Assembly (NCBI GenBank): GCA_029706075.1
Contig: JAINUG010000026.1
Coordinates: 1,843,001-1,907,000, forward strand
Direction of reading: 5' to 3'
DNA length: 64,000 nt
DNA from: Aldrovandia affinis
Taxonomy: Eukaryota; Chordata; Actinopteri; Notacanthiformes; Halosauridae
The notes below the pieces were generated by a model. It saw only the letters and a list, made by a program, of their open reading frames with translations. It was not told the origin of the DNA and did no database searches. Below are positions 11,205-25,425 of this stretch, one piece after another (the stretch's first letter is position 1; each line of letters starts with the position of its first letter). Both the position numbers and the translations under genes were made by a program.

Positions 11205-11863
11205 AGCTATGTTCACATGGAGCTTCATGTTAACATGAAGCTTGATGCAACACTTTATCTTTTGGGGTGTGCCTTGAACTTGTCAATCAAACTTAGCTTA
11301 TCAAGGAGGATTTCAAATTGATATTGCTACATTTACTGTAGTATACACCTGAAAAAATAGAGCTTTTTACCTGATATAAATGTAGCTAGCTGCCTTGATC
11401 ATGTTTATGGTTATGTAGTTAGCTATATGCCACCATTAAACACTGCAAAACACTTTTTTTCATCAAATTAATCTCGCTAGCAAGGTTACTACTCAATATG
11501 CCATCTACCTAACTAGTTGACTTGCCATCTGATTAACCTCCTGATTTGGTAGCTTATAAAGCAAGCTGTCTAGAAGGTTCCAAATATGTTTATATATAGC
11601 AGTTATAAGGTGGTCCTCCATTTTTTGTGTAGATTTTCTAGTGATTGGGTATTCCCCTCCATTTCGTTTTGCGATTGGTGGCTGGATGTAGCTTCAAAGC
11701 ATGGAAGTTGGGATCAAAGTAGACTTGATTCAAACCTTTTTTGACACTAGCCCAAGCTAAAGCAAGCAATGCAATACAATGCAATCCAACCCTAGGGCTC
11801 CATTTGAAAAACAATGCTTTCCAGCACACGCAACGCTTGCCTCAACCCCATGCGAACGTACCT
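11205..11863. mobile_element. PIF/Harbinger-like non-autonomous element
   Basis: Imperfect terminal inverted repeats (AGCTATGTTCACATGG at left; AGGTACGTTCGCATGG read inward from the right; 13 of 16 match) are flanked by TAA at 11,202-11,204 and 11,864-11,866, the 3-bp TWA duplication typical of PIF/Harbinger. Subterminally, 11,221-11,242 is a perfect 22-bp palindrome. There is no transposase; the 659 bp are non-coding. The family call rests on terminus and duplication length only. Confidence 0.55.
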
Positions 11864-11997
11864 TAAGTGACATTACCTCAGCAGTTAACTGATGGACAGG
11901 ACATATCAAACCAAGGGTGTAACAATATTGTGCACATTGGAGGGGGGAGGCAGACCAAGCAGGGGTCTGTACATGTCCTGCATTTCTGTAAATTTCA

Positions 11998-12983
11998 TGA
12001 CGGATGCGTGAGGGTTGGACCCGAAATGCACGACTCAGAAACAAAGACGTAAAATAAAGACCCGCAAGGGCTTTATTAGAGGAATGTTCAGGAGACGTAG
12101 TCAAAACAAAAGCAAAGTCCGATAACCAAAAAATCAACCCAATAACCAAAGTACAGAACCGAGGGAGAAGGCAGTCTCGAACTCCAAAAATCCCAAAACA
12201 AACCAGAGTAACTGTCAGCGGGGCAGAGGTACAGGAGGACGGAAGGCAGGCTCGTAGTCAGGGACGGTGCAAGAGTCAAAACCGAAGTCTGCTCCGAGGG
12301 GCAAAGGCACAAAAGACAGCAGGCAAAAACTTGTGGTCTAAACAGGCAGTGGTAACAAAAACGGCAGGCAGTAACAATGGTCAATAACAGGCTTGGATCG
12401 CAACAAGAAATAAGACAATGAAAACGCTCAAGAGTGCAATAGTAAACTAGGCAACAATTTCGCTTATATGGAGGTGTAGACAGGTGCAGACACTTAGCTT
12501 GAGAACAGGGTGAAACAGAAAACAGCTGAGGAGAGCGTGACAAGGTAACAAGATAATTAGTCGTTGTTAGTAATTATCCTATCCTGACCTAGCGTTAGTA
12601 GATTAGTAAATCAGACATGAACTAGAAACGAAAGGAAACATGAATACACATGGTTAGCAAGTTAGTAATTAGTAAATCTCCAGCACGTCGGCAATTAGAG
12701 TTACTAAATTGCCAGTCGTGCTAGCAGAAACAATAAACCTATCTAATCGTTAGTAAATTAGTAATCAGACAAGGAGGGATTCGAAACAATAAGGAAACGT
12801 GAGCGACATCGAGAGAGAGAGAGAGAGAGCATGAACGCAAGATTTGCGGAAAGAACATGAAAAAGTGTATGCTTTAAACATGAGCAGAAACGTAACATGA
12901 AAACCGAATCAAGACATGACATGAAATGAAACGTGACATGAATGAAACATAAAACGTGGCAAGAATAATATGGAACCGTGACA
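11998..12983 (-). mobile_element. Solo LTR (fossil), same family as 7,439-8,362
   Basis: A 986-bp unit starting TGACGG and ending CGTGACA, flanked by the 5-bp direct repeat TTTCA (11,993-11,997 and 12,984-12,988). On the minus strand a CATATAAGCG TATA-like box and AATAAAGCCCTTG polyadenylation signal occur in the right order for an LTR. It is probably Ty3/Gypsy. Only the LTR remains. The 151- and 130-codon antisense frames here are not genes. Confidence 0.75.
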
Positions 12984-13015
12984 TTTCAGGTAATAAAATC
13001 ACCATCAGTGATTGT

Positions 13016-13270
13016 CTAAAACCTTATAAACAAGCCTTCAATTTTCTCCCTCATACCTTCAAAAATGTTTAACAATTGAGATTGCATTTTCTGAATTTCT
13101 ATAAATTCTGGGGAATAAAATAAGTTTGTGCTAATTGGCACATGATTGCAGAACTTGGAGTGCCTATAGAGATACCTACGGGATAATTGCTGAAATTCTG
13201 CTTGAGTGTAGAAACTAGATGGATGATTCATGAATGTAATTATACTTACATCATCCATCTAGCTTCTACT
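13016..13270 (-). mobile_element. Possible L1 ORF2 fragment
   Basis: The minus-strand frame of 80 codons has features of the L1 ORF2 region between reverse transcriptase and the C-terminus, such as AEFQQLSRRYLYRHSKF and MREKIEGLF. The match is weak. If correct, the solo LTR at 11,998-12,983 sits just beyond its 3' side, in the same element. Confidence 0.3.
13210..13267. repeat. 18-bp inverted repeat with 22-bp loop
   Basis: AGAAACTAGATGGATGAT (13,210-13,227) and ATCATCCATCTAGCTTCT (13,250-13,267) are complementary with one mismatch. Role unknown. It lies at one end of the L1-like fragment. Confidence 0.8.
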
Positions 13271-13899
13271 CTACTACTGACTAAACTGTGATAGTAACAA
13301 TATTTATAACATGTATTCACTAGTATGGATAGTGTTTACTTTACTTCATATTTTCAATTGGCTCCTTGTAGCTATCACTATGCTATAGTAACCTAGCCTA
13401 TGTCACAAGCTGAATTGACCAAACTAACAAAAACATATTGTTTTCTCATTCTAGATACAAATTGCACACATACACCAAAGTGGGCATTCATGTACTATTG
13501 TTATAACCTGAATAATATAATAAACTAATACAGAAATTATTGTCTCTAATTCCTATATTATATTTGCCAAAGGCACTTGACCTTCAAAACAGCAACATCA
13601 GTGTCAAGTGATATGAACTGAGTAAGGTTCACTATTTACATGGTCACTTCAGCCACAGTCTCTCTTAACGCCCTCTGTTGGCGGGAAGATATGACTCATA
13701 CACTCATAATACTTCCAGGTTGCTGATGGATTCCCAATCATTCTCTTTTAACACAATATGTTTCTCCCTCTGATGGAATTATTTCATATTACACCTAAGA
13801 GTCAGTGTTGTTTCCGTACCCCAACTTAAAACAAATTCCCTCGAATGCCTTTTAGTTCCTGTAAGTTAAGTGTGTGTGTGCTTGTTTGCGTATGTATGA
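13271..13899. other. Unassigned non-coding DNA
   Basis: AT-rich, without a terminal repeat or credible frame. Confidence 0.35.
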
Positions 13900-16009
<2,110 letters not shown>

Positions 16010-16200
16010 AGGGTCAGTTTTCTCAACCTCACGCAGGTACCTGCAAATAAGTGGTGGCTGACGTCACGTTTTTCGGAGGATAAGGTGTGCTTCTCTACAC
16101 TCTGCCAAATTGACAGTGGAGGTTGCAGTAAGCATGGCTTAAGAATGCAATTTGGCATTCCAAATTGGGAGAAAGGGGTGGGGAAAAACATAAAAAATAA
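16010..16200 (+). mobile_element. SINE 3' fragment
   Basis: GTGGTGGCTGACGTCACG, TTTTTCGGAGGATAAGG and the end TTTGGCATTCCAAATTGGG AGAAA match the 3' half of the SINE family represented at 53,445-53,825. The 5' tRNA part is missing or beyond recognition. Confidence 0.6.
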
Positions 16201-17651
16201 AGGAAAGGAAAATAAAATAATAATGCTACAGCTTAACATGCGTAGGATGAGATAAAGACTAGTCCTGAGAATGCAGAGCCCTGAGCAGTTTTACTCCTTA
16301 ATTATTTATTTAATTAAGATCCTCAGAGCTGGCTCATGATGCCCCAGGACCGACATATAGAAACCCTCTGCCTCTGCAAAAACAGGCAGACAGGATGCCA
16401 GACAATACAGATGCACTATGGCCCTGAGGGCGCTGGGTTCAGAGTAAGGGATTTCTGCACAAGGGATTCCATTCCCTTGAACTAGGCACATTACCACTGT
16501 CTAGTAAAAGCATTTCTGTATATGGGTAACATAACCTGTAGAATTTGTGGAACTATATACATTAAATCTTGTGAGGTAATCTTTCAACCATTGTGAGGAA
16601 TTATCCATTTTCACCCGGTATGCCGGAATGAACACCCTGATACTTTTCCTCTCACAGCCAACAGCTCCATAAACATCCACTGCTGATTTGAGTCTACTCA
16701 TTGGCACACTGATTGGAGAGAGAGGAATAAAGAGACAGAGAAAGAGATAGAGATAGAGGGAGGGAGAATAGAGAGAAAGATATTTCCTTTTCAAAATGTT
16801 TTGTAATCTTTGACACCAGTGTGTGGCATGATGGTATGATGATCAGTAGAAAACACTTAGCTAGCCTTAGGGGAAGCCTTGCTTCAGAGCTTCGGGGAAC
16901 AGTTAGTATGCCATTAGAATAAACACAAAGCTTGTTGCAAATTCTCTTGCGTACAGTAAATACAGGATTCTGGATTGAGCATAATTAGGAGGCACAGTGA
17001 TTTCAGACAGGTCCTCTATGGTTTAGTGCTCGGTGATTCCTTCACACAATTCCTTCATTCTGGCCTTTTTAAGAAAATGCAACAGCAGGGCAGCTAAAGG
17101 ATTGAGAGAAGATGCTGGGAGTCTGCTGCTGAGTGCAGAGGTAGCACTGCTGCCACTGGGGACGGTATAAGGTCAATCTCCAGACACAAAGTGACTGCCA
17201 CTGAAACACAAACCTTTCCGCGGGAGGCCTGAAGGGACATTCTACAGAAGGGCAGCAATGCTCTGCACTTCGGTGGTAACATGTCTCATGCTGTCACATG
17301 TCTTCCCACACAGACAGTGGGTGTGGTCATACAGTAGAACCACAACAACGGGCAGTGCCAGGGGAGAGCACCCAGGAAAGAGTGGCGATGTGCACCAGGA
17401 AGGAGTGGCAAGAGAGAGTGACACTCTTGCTGCTAGAGACAGAGGGGAGTGACAGGAGAGAGAGCCAGAGAAGAGCGCCAAGAGACAGAGCAATGGGGTG
17501 CTGCCAGTATGCTGTGCACTGTCCTGCTGAATACGTTTTTAGTAAGAGAGTGGGTTGTGGCATCACTGTCATTACAATAAAGAGTAAATGACAGCTCGTT
17601 TAATGCAAATAAGAGAGTGTAATTCTATAAGAGTGGTGCGCACAGAATCAT
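16201..17651. other. Non-coding DNA with a GA-rich patch
   Basis: A loose GAGA-rich patch lies at about 16,710-16,785. Open frames at 17,240-17,600 overlap on both strands, are compositionally driven and carry no motif. No gene seen. Confidence 0.35.

Positions 17652-17689
<38 letters not shown>
17652..17689. repeat. (CA)n microsatellite
   Basis: A pure CA tract of 19 units. Confidence 0.97.
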
Positions 17690-17693
<4 letters not shown>

Positions 17694-18617
17694 CAGTAGA
17701 GCGTGTTCTTGAGAGATGTGCAAATAGGGTAGATTAATATTAATATGCCCTACTGGGACCCAAGCCTAAAATTGAGTCACTCAGCGCTGTCACACTGATA
17801 AATTCACAAGAGAAGCAGGATGCCCACTCCAACAGCCACCTAAGCTAACCTGTCTCTGTCCTGTGAAACAGCTAGGTAGCCTCACTGATGAACCCAGATT
17901 CTCCAGGGCAAGCTCACTAACACTAACATCCACTCCTCAACTGTGGGGTCATAAAACGAATGCGCCAAAGCCATGTTTTTAGATTTTAGATAGTAGTTGA
18001 TTACTGAATCCAATGCTAAAGATGTGGCCGAATACCAAACCAAATGCTGCAAAACCTTTTAAAAATACTTTATTTCCGGCACAGGCCTGTGATATGCCGC
18101 AGAAGCTCGCAGAAGCCTCACACTGAAAAATACGTCTGCAATCATTATCAATCCATTGTTAAGTCATGCTGATAGAGTCACCATCTGGCTGCTATTTTAC
18201 CAGCCATGTCACTATTTTTATGACTTTGACCTCCTTTGTGGGTCATTTTGGACGTTAGCCAGTAAGATGTAACGTGAATGAATAACTGCTGTCAAACATA
18301 TTCGGCAGGAGTGGTACGGAAGCTGGCATTTTTTGGACTTCAAAGGTGGAAACCCTATCTCATGCAGGACTGGCTAGTATAATCAGACATCCATAGCTAT
18401 GTCATACTGTATGCATGCACTATACAATACACACACTATATTTGTCAAGAGTAGTCTCTTAATTTGCCACACCCTTCTTGTCAAGTACAATTCTGTGAAA
18501 GAAAAAAAGACTGTGGAGGACGTGGGAGTGGCATGGTTGCCTGTCTTGTTTCATGTGGTAGAGGCCTTTGGAGCAGTGAGACTTTCTGGGGGCAGGTTTG
18601 GCACTCTCACAGGGTGT
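17690..18617. other. Unassigned non-coding DNA
   Basis: No reading frame with a domain and no repeat structure found. Confidence 0.35.
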
Positions 18618-19090
18618 GAGAGTGAACTGTCGCACGGAAGGGAGCTCCAAAGGCCATAATTGGTTTAATTATGATTTAATTATTTAATTGGTGTCAATCA
18701 GTCAATTGATATGGAAGTCAATTGGCTGATCGGGTGTCTGTGTGAGAATGTGAGTTGAATGATTGTGATTGGGTGATTGCCTCACGAGTCCCACCTGAGC
18801 CAGGCAGAAACTAAGCCTATTTAAGAGCAGGTGGGGCGAGTGGGGAATGAGTCAGTCTTGTCGTGATGTGTCTGTGAGTGCACGTATGTTGTGGAATGTT
18901 TGATGAGTTTTGTGTGCGTTTGTCGAAAGTGACTGAGTAGAGTGCTTCCTGTGTGAGTGGGGAAGAGGGAGAGGGGGTGCACTAAGAGTGTTCGCCTCTC
19001 TCCCTCGGTGTGATTATGGAGGAGCGAGAGGGTGCCCTGGAAGAGGGTCCGCCTCTCGCCCTCGGTTTCTGAGCAACAGCCCAAGAACTC
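18618..19090 (+). mobile_element. LTR-like repeat (fossil), copy 1
   Basis: It shares long blocks with 60,892-61,660, including ATTGCCTCACGAGTCCCA, GAGCCAGGCAGAAA, CCTATTTAAGAGCAGGTGGG and AGTGACTGAGTAGAGTGC. The conserved TATTTAAGAGC looks like a TATA box, so an LTR is the best reading. The left limit is set by the shared AGTGAACTGT, the right limit is uncertain, and no target duplication was found. Confidence 0.55.
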
Positions 19091-19384
19091 ACTGAAAGAG
19101 TGCCAACAACCATATGATCATATTCAGGCCGAGGGCCGTCCAAAGTCCAGTGCTGTTTTTTTAAGCTATAAAGCATGGCATTGTTGCTACATCTACATCT
19201 CTCCTTTTTGTGGCATTTCTGTAGCAAGGTCAGCGGAAGCATTGCCTCCACTATCAATCGTGTCAGCGCACCTGACATTAGCAATTCAAATACTGTACTG
19301 TACTGCAAAACACTTCAAGGCGGTATTTCCACAATAGCGATGGCATGAACTGTTTAGCTTCTTCACAAAAGCACAATGAAAACT

Positions 19385-19630
19385 TTATCTGTTTTGGACA
19401 AGAAGAAAATCAATTCTAGTGAATCGTGCATTTAAAACCCTGCCTATACATGGGCCTGCTGTTGCATAGTAACATTTGAGTTCAGTTCCCTTGATCCTAG
19501 GGAATCCAAACCCTCCTGAAAAAGGGAGATATTTGGCCAAAACCAAATCCTGGATTGTGCGCATCACTGATTCATAATGATCCCCAAAAGCCAATAACCA
19601 GATTGAATCTCTCATAAGGAGGATGGCAGT
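19385..19630 (-). mobile_element. Possible L1 ORF2 fragment
   Basis: The minus-strand frame contains SGGFGFPRIKGTELKCYYAT, which resembles the GGL.LP....YY.A motif after the L1 reverse transcriptase. It is short and isolated, so the call is tentative. Confidence 0.35.
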
Positions 19631-19791
19631 GGTTTAAAAAATGATGTGTGTAGCCATTTTATGGATCTTTACATGAAGCGCTTAAACAAAAGGGGTTAAT
19701 TTGGGTTCTATTCTAAAACAAAAGAATCATAACATACTCAGCAACTTATATGCAAGAAGACTTTAATAATGAGTGCGTTTAGAATAACGTA

Positions 19792-19938
19792 CAGGTAACA
19801 AAATAAAGGCAACACTTGAGTAAATAAGGGATCCTTTAAACGCGTGCCATGCCACGAATACTCCTAGCCCGGGTCGAGGTCCATTTGAGTGTCGCTCCTG
19901 GGTTACCAAAGCGTTGCCTTTATTTTCGGAGTTACCTG
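19792..19938. mobile_element. 147-bp MITE related to the Tc1 copy at 26,339
   Basis: The ends are CAGGTAAC at left and GTTACCTG at right. The inner terminal repeat AAAATAAAGGCAAC pairs with GTTGCCTTTATTTT, allowing a 4-base gap. The left flank is TA, the right flank CA, so one copy of the TA duplication has mutated. The terminus matches the Tc1-like element at 26,339-26,881 (CCAAAATAAAGGAAACACTTG). No coding sequence remains. Confidence 0.8.
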
Positions 19939-22900
19939 CAGTCTCCATACACTGTTCAGGTTGTTCCACACACATTACAGTGATTTCTGCACAGTCTCAT
20001 TTTTTTGGTCAAAAGACATATTCCTCTTATAACATATAACAATTCAAAATCAATATTACTCAGCAGTCAATACTTGCTTACTTGCCTATGCTGTCAAGTT
20101 GCTCCTACATTGAACCCCAGGAAGAATCCATCGGATTACAAGATTGCCAATGGGCTACATGTGTTCTATTTGAGGCTACACTAAATCATACATTACTTTT
20201 CTTGTAATTCATCCTCAGTAATAATATCCTCTTTTGTCTCAGCAATTCAAATTCTCCTTCAAAATGATATAATGAATAAACTCTTTTGCTTAGGTAATTG
20301 CAAGAAATTATACATACAAAGGGTATTTGTTGTGAAAGAGACCTGTGTACATATTTCTGGGGGGGGTATATTTTTGTGATAAATATATCTGAAATAAATA
20401 TAGGAACAATATTCCCTTACAGATACAGTTCTGAGAATTCCATCTACTCTCAAAGTCTGCCATCACTCATTTGCAAAGACATACACAGGTGTTGTGACAG
20501 AAACATGAGGCATTCTGTGTATGCAGTAGTAGCAATTCTTTACATGTGAAATATATCAGATATTTCTCAGTCATAAACTGTTTTTGTCTCATGTCCAGAG
20601 TGGCTGATGGACAAGCACATTCCCTTCAAAGTGAGTTGGCAATTGACAAATGGATGAAGGCACTGCATGAAGGGACAGCTATGATTGGCCGACGGGCGAT
20701 GACATTTTCAATAAAGACACTTGCTGTAGGCCTGTTCCCTTCACTTGCTCTTTCATTGTCATGCCCCAGGTGTCTGCCGATTCAATTTAAATGTGTTTGA
20801 AGCTTCACAGGCCCTCACGATGCTAGTCCACATAATTAAGTCCTCTTCCTCTTCTCTCTCAAACTTTATTTTATTATTTTTTGTGAAAAAAAGAATCAAG
20901 CAATTGTTTAATCCTTAGCAGTTAATGTAAGAATAAAAGAAAGGCTCTTGAGTGGCAGACCCAGCTAAAGGATAGGTTTTTGGTGCAGTTATGTAACCTG
21001 TGGTTTGGAATCAAATCCTGCCCATTGATTGGATAACACCTGTCTCCCCTGTCTCCATTCAAATCATGATAACGACTACCTGTGCTATCCTGTGATTTTC
21101 ATTAGATATCCATCTTTATTTCTGATATTTTGAAGAGTGGGATTTTTTAAGAACAAACAGTACTGAGTCATACCCTCTCCCAGAATGTGATATGACATTA
21201 TTCACATTATCCAAACTCATGTCCCAGATATTTATGGCAGATACATGTTGGTAATGGTATTAGAGGGCCCTTTGGTTGTATTCTTAATCTGAAAAAACAT
21301 TATAGAGAGGATGAAGAGCTAAAGCTGCCTCCCTGAGACCACTGTAGGCACCAATATAGTGTGGAGGAGAAGACAAACACAAAAGGAATAGCATAGCAAA
21401 CTGAACTGAACTGAATTGACAGCATATCTCAGGTCATTCTCATTTTAAATATCTGATAAAACATGGATTCAAAAGACAGACAAAAGGGGGACTATCAAAG
21501 AATTGTTTATGAATATTGAAAATACTCTTGACATTTTACATTTCATAAATCTTTCATCCATGTGATAAGCTTTAATGAGATGTGTTATTATAGGGGGGGG
21601 AAACAAATTCAAAGTATTTCAGAGGGAGGGCAGACACCAAGGAACCTCCATGTTATGGTTGAGACAGACGCAATGTTGCAAATGAAAAACAAGCAACTGA
21701 AAATAACATTTGAAATATTGTATAAAGATAAACCCACCTTGTGACGTATAAAGATATACCTGCTGTAGGGAATCAGGACAGTGTTTCCAATTGAACAATT
21801 TCTCCCATTGTCACAAAACTTGTGCCAGAGGATTAAGACAAGTGGACATCCCTGCTGTGTGCCCCTAGGGTTAATACACAGAATCTTTACAATGTTACTA
21901 AACCCTGGTCCAAACCAAATGCATTCATGGCTGAATATAACCTAAAGAAAGTCTCTTCAGCACATGGGGTCTGGAGGTTTTGAGCAGCAATCATTATGTG
22001 AAGAAGGTGGATACAAGGCCACCACTCTCTTTTTCATCTCAGTCCCTTTCTATTGCTGGGCCGTTCAATGAGATAACCCCACACTGCTGGCCTTGACTCT
22101 TGGAGAGGAAGAGCACAAAAGGATATTTTTTTTCTGGAACTTGTGAAAGGGGAAAACTCACAAAGGTTTGAAATGGACAGACTGTGGGTTTGTGACACTT
22201 GAAGAAAGACTACGGGAATTTAATTTAAATGCCTGGCAGAGGAAAGGACAACTACTAATCTCCTCTCAGCATGGAGCACTACAGTGAGTCACACCAAAAG
22301 CAGGGCCAAAAACAATGTACTCACACCACAGACAGTCTGATATGATACAGATACTATCACTCATTTTGATTAGTTTTCTTAACACGTCTACTTGGTTGGC
22401 TGGGGGAGGAGGGAATTTATACAAATTATAATGGATTGCATTTTAGTGATACTCAGAAAAGTGCTTTAAAATTGAATGGGATAAATTCACCTCAATCACC
22501 ACAAATGGGTAACACATACCTGTTTGAGGCAGCCATTTTGCACGACAGCACTCACCACACATCAATTTCATCACTGTGCTCACCTGACCACAGAAAGATA
22601 TCACTCTCCTAAGGTAAGAACCAACAGGTAACATTATTGATGAAGTTGAGAGGAAAGCAGGGGGTGGCACACACTGTTCTGTGAGCCTTTCTATGCAAAT
22701 TAAACATGGGCCTGATCCAGATAAGACAGAAAAGGTGATTTTAATTTTCACTAAATGGAGTAACAAGAATGGCAATTACACCAACAGCGGTACGCGATCC
22801 TGAGCATCTTCTCCATCATTGGGGAGTAGTACATTACTGTCACAATGAGACACGGAAATGAGTTAGGACTCTGATGGATAGCAAATTATGCATCAGTTGT

Positions 22901-23400
22901 TAATACAGCACTGCTGGAGTCTCCAGCAAAGCTAAGGAAAAAAATATGCTGAAATGCATGCAAATATGAAAATGGAGCAGCTGATACTGTATAACCGTGT
23001 GAAAGTGCCGTAAGATCTGACCATTCACATATCCATCGAAGGTGGCAGGATTTGTCTCCAGAGCATTGTAGAATTGTTTTGACATCATCTGACTTCTTAA
23101 TTGCTTCATTAAAGTTCCTGTTGTTTAAGCAAATAACTTGCAACTCTAACAATATTTTTAAATATACCACTGACCACAATCTCAGACTGAGACAAATATG
23201 GTTTGCCATAGTCATTTTGACAAGATTTCTGCATAAAGACAGAACATGATTCATGCCAGTAAAACTACAAACTCTACTCAATTATATGCGGTCTATAGAA
23301 CCACTTGTGGTCCTCAATCTCAAGGGTCTCTCACCATGTATAATCTTCTCAACTGTAGGTAATCATCTGTATTACCTCACACAGTAGACACTCTCCTTGA
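19939..23400. other. Unassigned non-coding DNA
   Basis: About 3.5 kb without recognisable gene or transposon. Short frames (for example 22,443-22,775 and 22,886-23,281, both minus) lack domains and have no supporting splice context. Confidence 0.35.
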
Positions 23401-23404
23401 TTAA

Positions 23405-24679
23405 CCCCCTGAGGTCGACGGGATCGCCGACAATCCCAGCAGCAATACAAGTATATGACTATTTCTAACTTCGCAATATTTTATCATACACACACGGCAA
23501 AAACATTGACAGAAGCCTTAGAATCACGACTTTCCGATTTGAGCACTGGCAAATAATATGGGATTTTTTAAATTAGGTTAATTAGACCAAAAGTAAACCT
23601 TGCCTTTCACTCTCTGTTTCACCTGGAAGTACCGTCCCCCTTCTATTGACATGGTAACTAGGTGCTAGTTTCAGGGAGGGGCGTGGGGCCATGTGTGAAA
23701 TCGCCATGTAAACAATATACGATGTCCCAACATTATATAGCCTAGCATCTTGTCTGTGTTTGCGGTTGCGATCTGCCAGCAACAGACGGTGTATGCTGAT
23801 ATTTATTTTATTTCCCATGTTTTCAAATACTCGTGAAAATATATGAATTCCGCGTCTTGTGACGCTATACGGAAACAATCAGAATCATTGCAAACTACTG
23901 CGAATAATTAACGGGAGGATATTTAACCAGCTGGCATTCTCTGTTTCAGCGCTTGGACATTATCTGGCTTAGCTTGATAGTACCTATTGTGATTAATGTT
24001 TCTTGCCTCTCGAGAACTTGTTTGTTTGTGTGCTTGTTGTTGTTTAGATTCCCAGCGTTTAGTTTATACCGAGTTTTTGTATACGTTTTGGATTTACCGT
24101 TTTACTTTGCTTTGTTTGTTCCTGATCGTTGGTTATTTTGTTTTGTTTTTTTGCTTTCGTTTTCCTACAGACATTTAACGATAAATAAATATCTTAAACC
24201 CAGAAAACGGGCTACTTTTGATCATGTGCCTGTGCCCACTGCCAAACAGACTCTGGATGTTGGCAAACTGGCTTCTGTTGGTCGCAAGAAATGCGTACTC
24301 TGCAAGATGTCGGGGAAACAACAGTGCACTCCATGGGAGTGCAAGGTTTGTGATGTTCCCTTGTGTCTACAGTTGACCAGAAACTGTTTTGAGAAGTGGC
24401 ACCAAAGACTGTGAAAGAACAGATTGTCTCACCATGTTTTAATTTTGAATTTTTTGTATATAGTTTGTGATGTTTTCAATGAATCTTCCCAAATGAAAGC
24501 ATGGCTCACTGACTATTGCTTACTCTGATGGCTTTTCTCTTTGTCTGATGGCCTTTGAGAGAGAGATGGCCCATCTGACAGATCGTACAGGTGTGGACAA
24601 GCCTCAGGTGTGGATCATGAATATTCAGGAAATTAGCATATAGCAAAGCTTCTCTGAGCTAAGCACGGACCTCAGGGGG
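23405..24679 (+). mobile_element. Internally deleted piggyBac element with intact ends
   Basis: A 1,275-bp element bounded by TTAA at 23,401-23,404 and 24,680-24,683, the exact target site of piggyBac transposases. The ends CCCCCTGAGGTC and GACCTCAGGGGG are a perfect 12-bp inverted repeat. Inside, on the plus strand near the right end, lies a piggyBac C-terminal cysteine-rich domain. The catalytic DDD core, some 300-400 residues upstream in full elements, is absent, so this copy cannot encode a transposase. Matching ends suggest it could have been moved by a relative's enzyme and is not very old. Confidence 0.88.
24184..24414 (+). pseudogene. piggyBac transposase C-terminal cysteine-rich domain remnant
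   Basis: The reading frame from about 24,184 to the stop at 24,412-24,414 reads YLKPRKRATFDHVPVP, then KKCVLCKM, TPWECKVCDVPLCL, NCFEKWHQ. The spaced CxxC...WxCxxCxxxLC...CFxxWH is the RING-like zinc-binding domain that ends most piggyBac transposases and binds the transposon ends. The open frame formally continues upstream to 23,953, but that part (SLIVPIVINVSCLSR) is hydrophobic, unlike the transposase, and is probably untranslated or fused by the internal deletion. Stop position and spacing look normal for the family. Confidence 0.8.
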
Positions 24680-24889
24680 TTAAAGTACCTCAGTCTGCAG
24701 TACCGTGCATGGTAAAAGCTCTTAAATATACACAATACTTCCTGCAGTATTATAGCATAGGGAAACACTAATGGAGAAGATGAAAATGTATTCATTAGGC
24801 ATAACAAAACGAACAGTAGATGATGTAAACAAATTAAACAAGCAATGATGTAAAGATAATATGACATAACGTTAGGCGGCGTTCAAAAT

Positions 24890-25425
24890 AAAAACTTTCC
24901 TACAACCTAATGCGAGAAAAAGACCCCAGCGGTGGTCCAACCAAGAAAAGAATATTAGAATAATTAATAGATACAGGTATACCTGAAAATAAAGCTGTCA
25001 TGACATGAACCGGGGTACTTTGCAACAACATTTGTGATTATTTGTTATGCATCGCTGGGGCAGTGACTAGCACCTTGGAAAGAGAAATACAAAACAGGAA
25101 TTGTTTCCAGAGTTATTAAAATTGTCACGCAAAGAGGAGAGTTGCAATTAAGGCATGCGTTGGTAAATCAGACGGAATACTTAATCAACCTAATTTACAA
25201 AATCTCCACCCTGTTTTAGCATCTTCACCCCAGGTATACATATGCATGAACGGATTTAACTATTCATCTAAAGGAATGTCTCAAAGTGACTTAACCCCTG
25301 CAAATTGTGATTTTATGCCTTGCGACTGCTTAGCAAATCTGATGTAGATGCTATGACCTTTTAGCGACTGCTTTTTCATTCGAAAAACAGTCGCAATACT
25401 TTAGTAAATCTGGTCCTCAATGTCA
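24890..25425. mobile_element. PIF/Harbinger-like fragment
   Basis: The right end, TTTAGTAAATCTGGTCCTC, is the complement of the terminus GAGGGCCAGATTTACTAA at 43,660, and both ends are followed inward by CAGTCGC motifs (CAGTCGCAATAC here). Those subterminal repeats are characteristic of one transposon family. I could not find the left end, so the left limit is approximate. Confidence 0.45.

Noticed and set aside
12088-12543. 151-codon cysteine-rich minus-strand protein
   Set aside because: It lies wholly inside a solo LTR between its TATA-like and polyadenylation signals, so it is not a gene.
24540-24683. GAGAGAGATGG and TTAA as a separate insertion at the piggyBac end
   Set aside because: The sequence is part of the element's own 3' subterminal region up to the inverted repeat.
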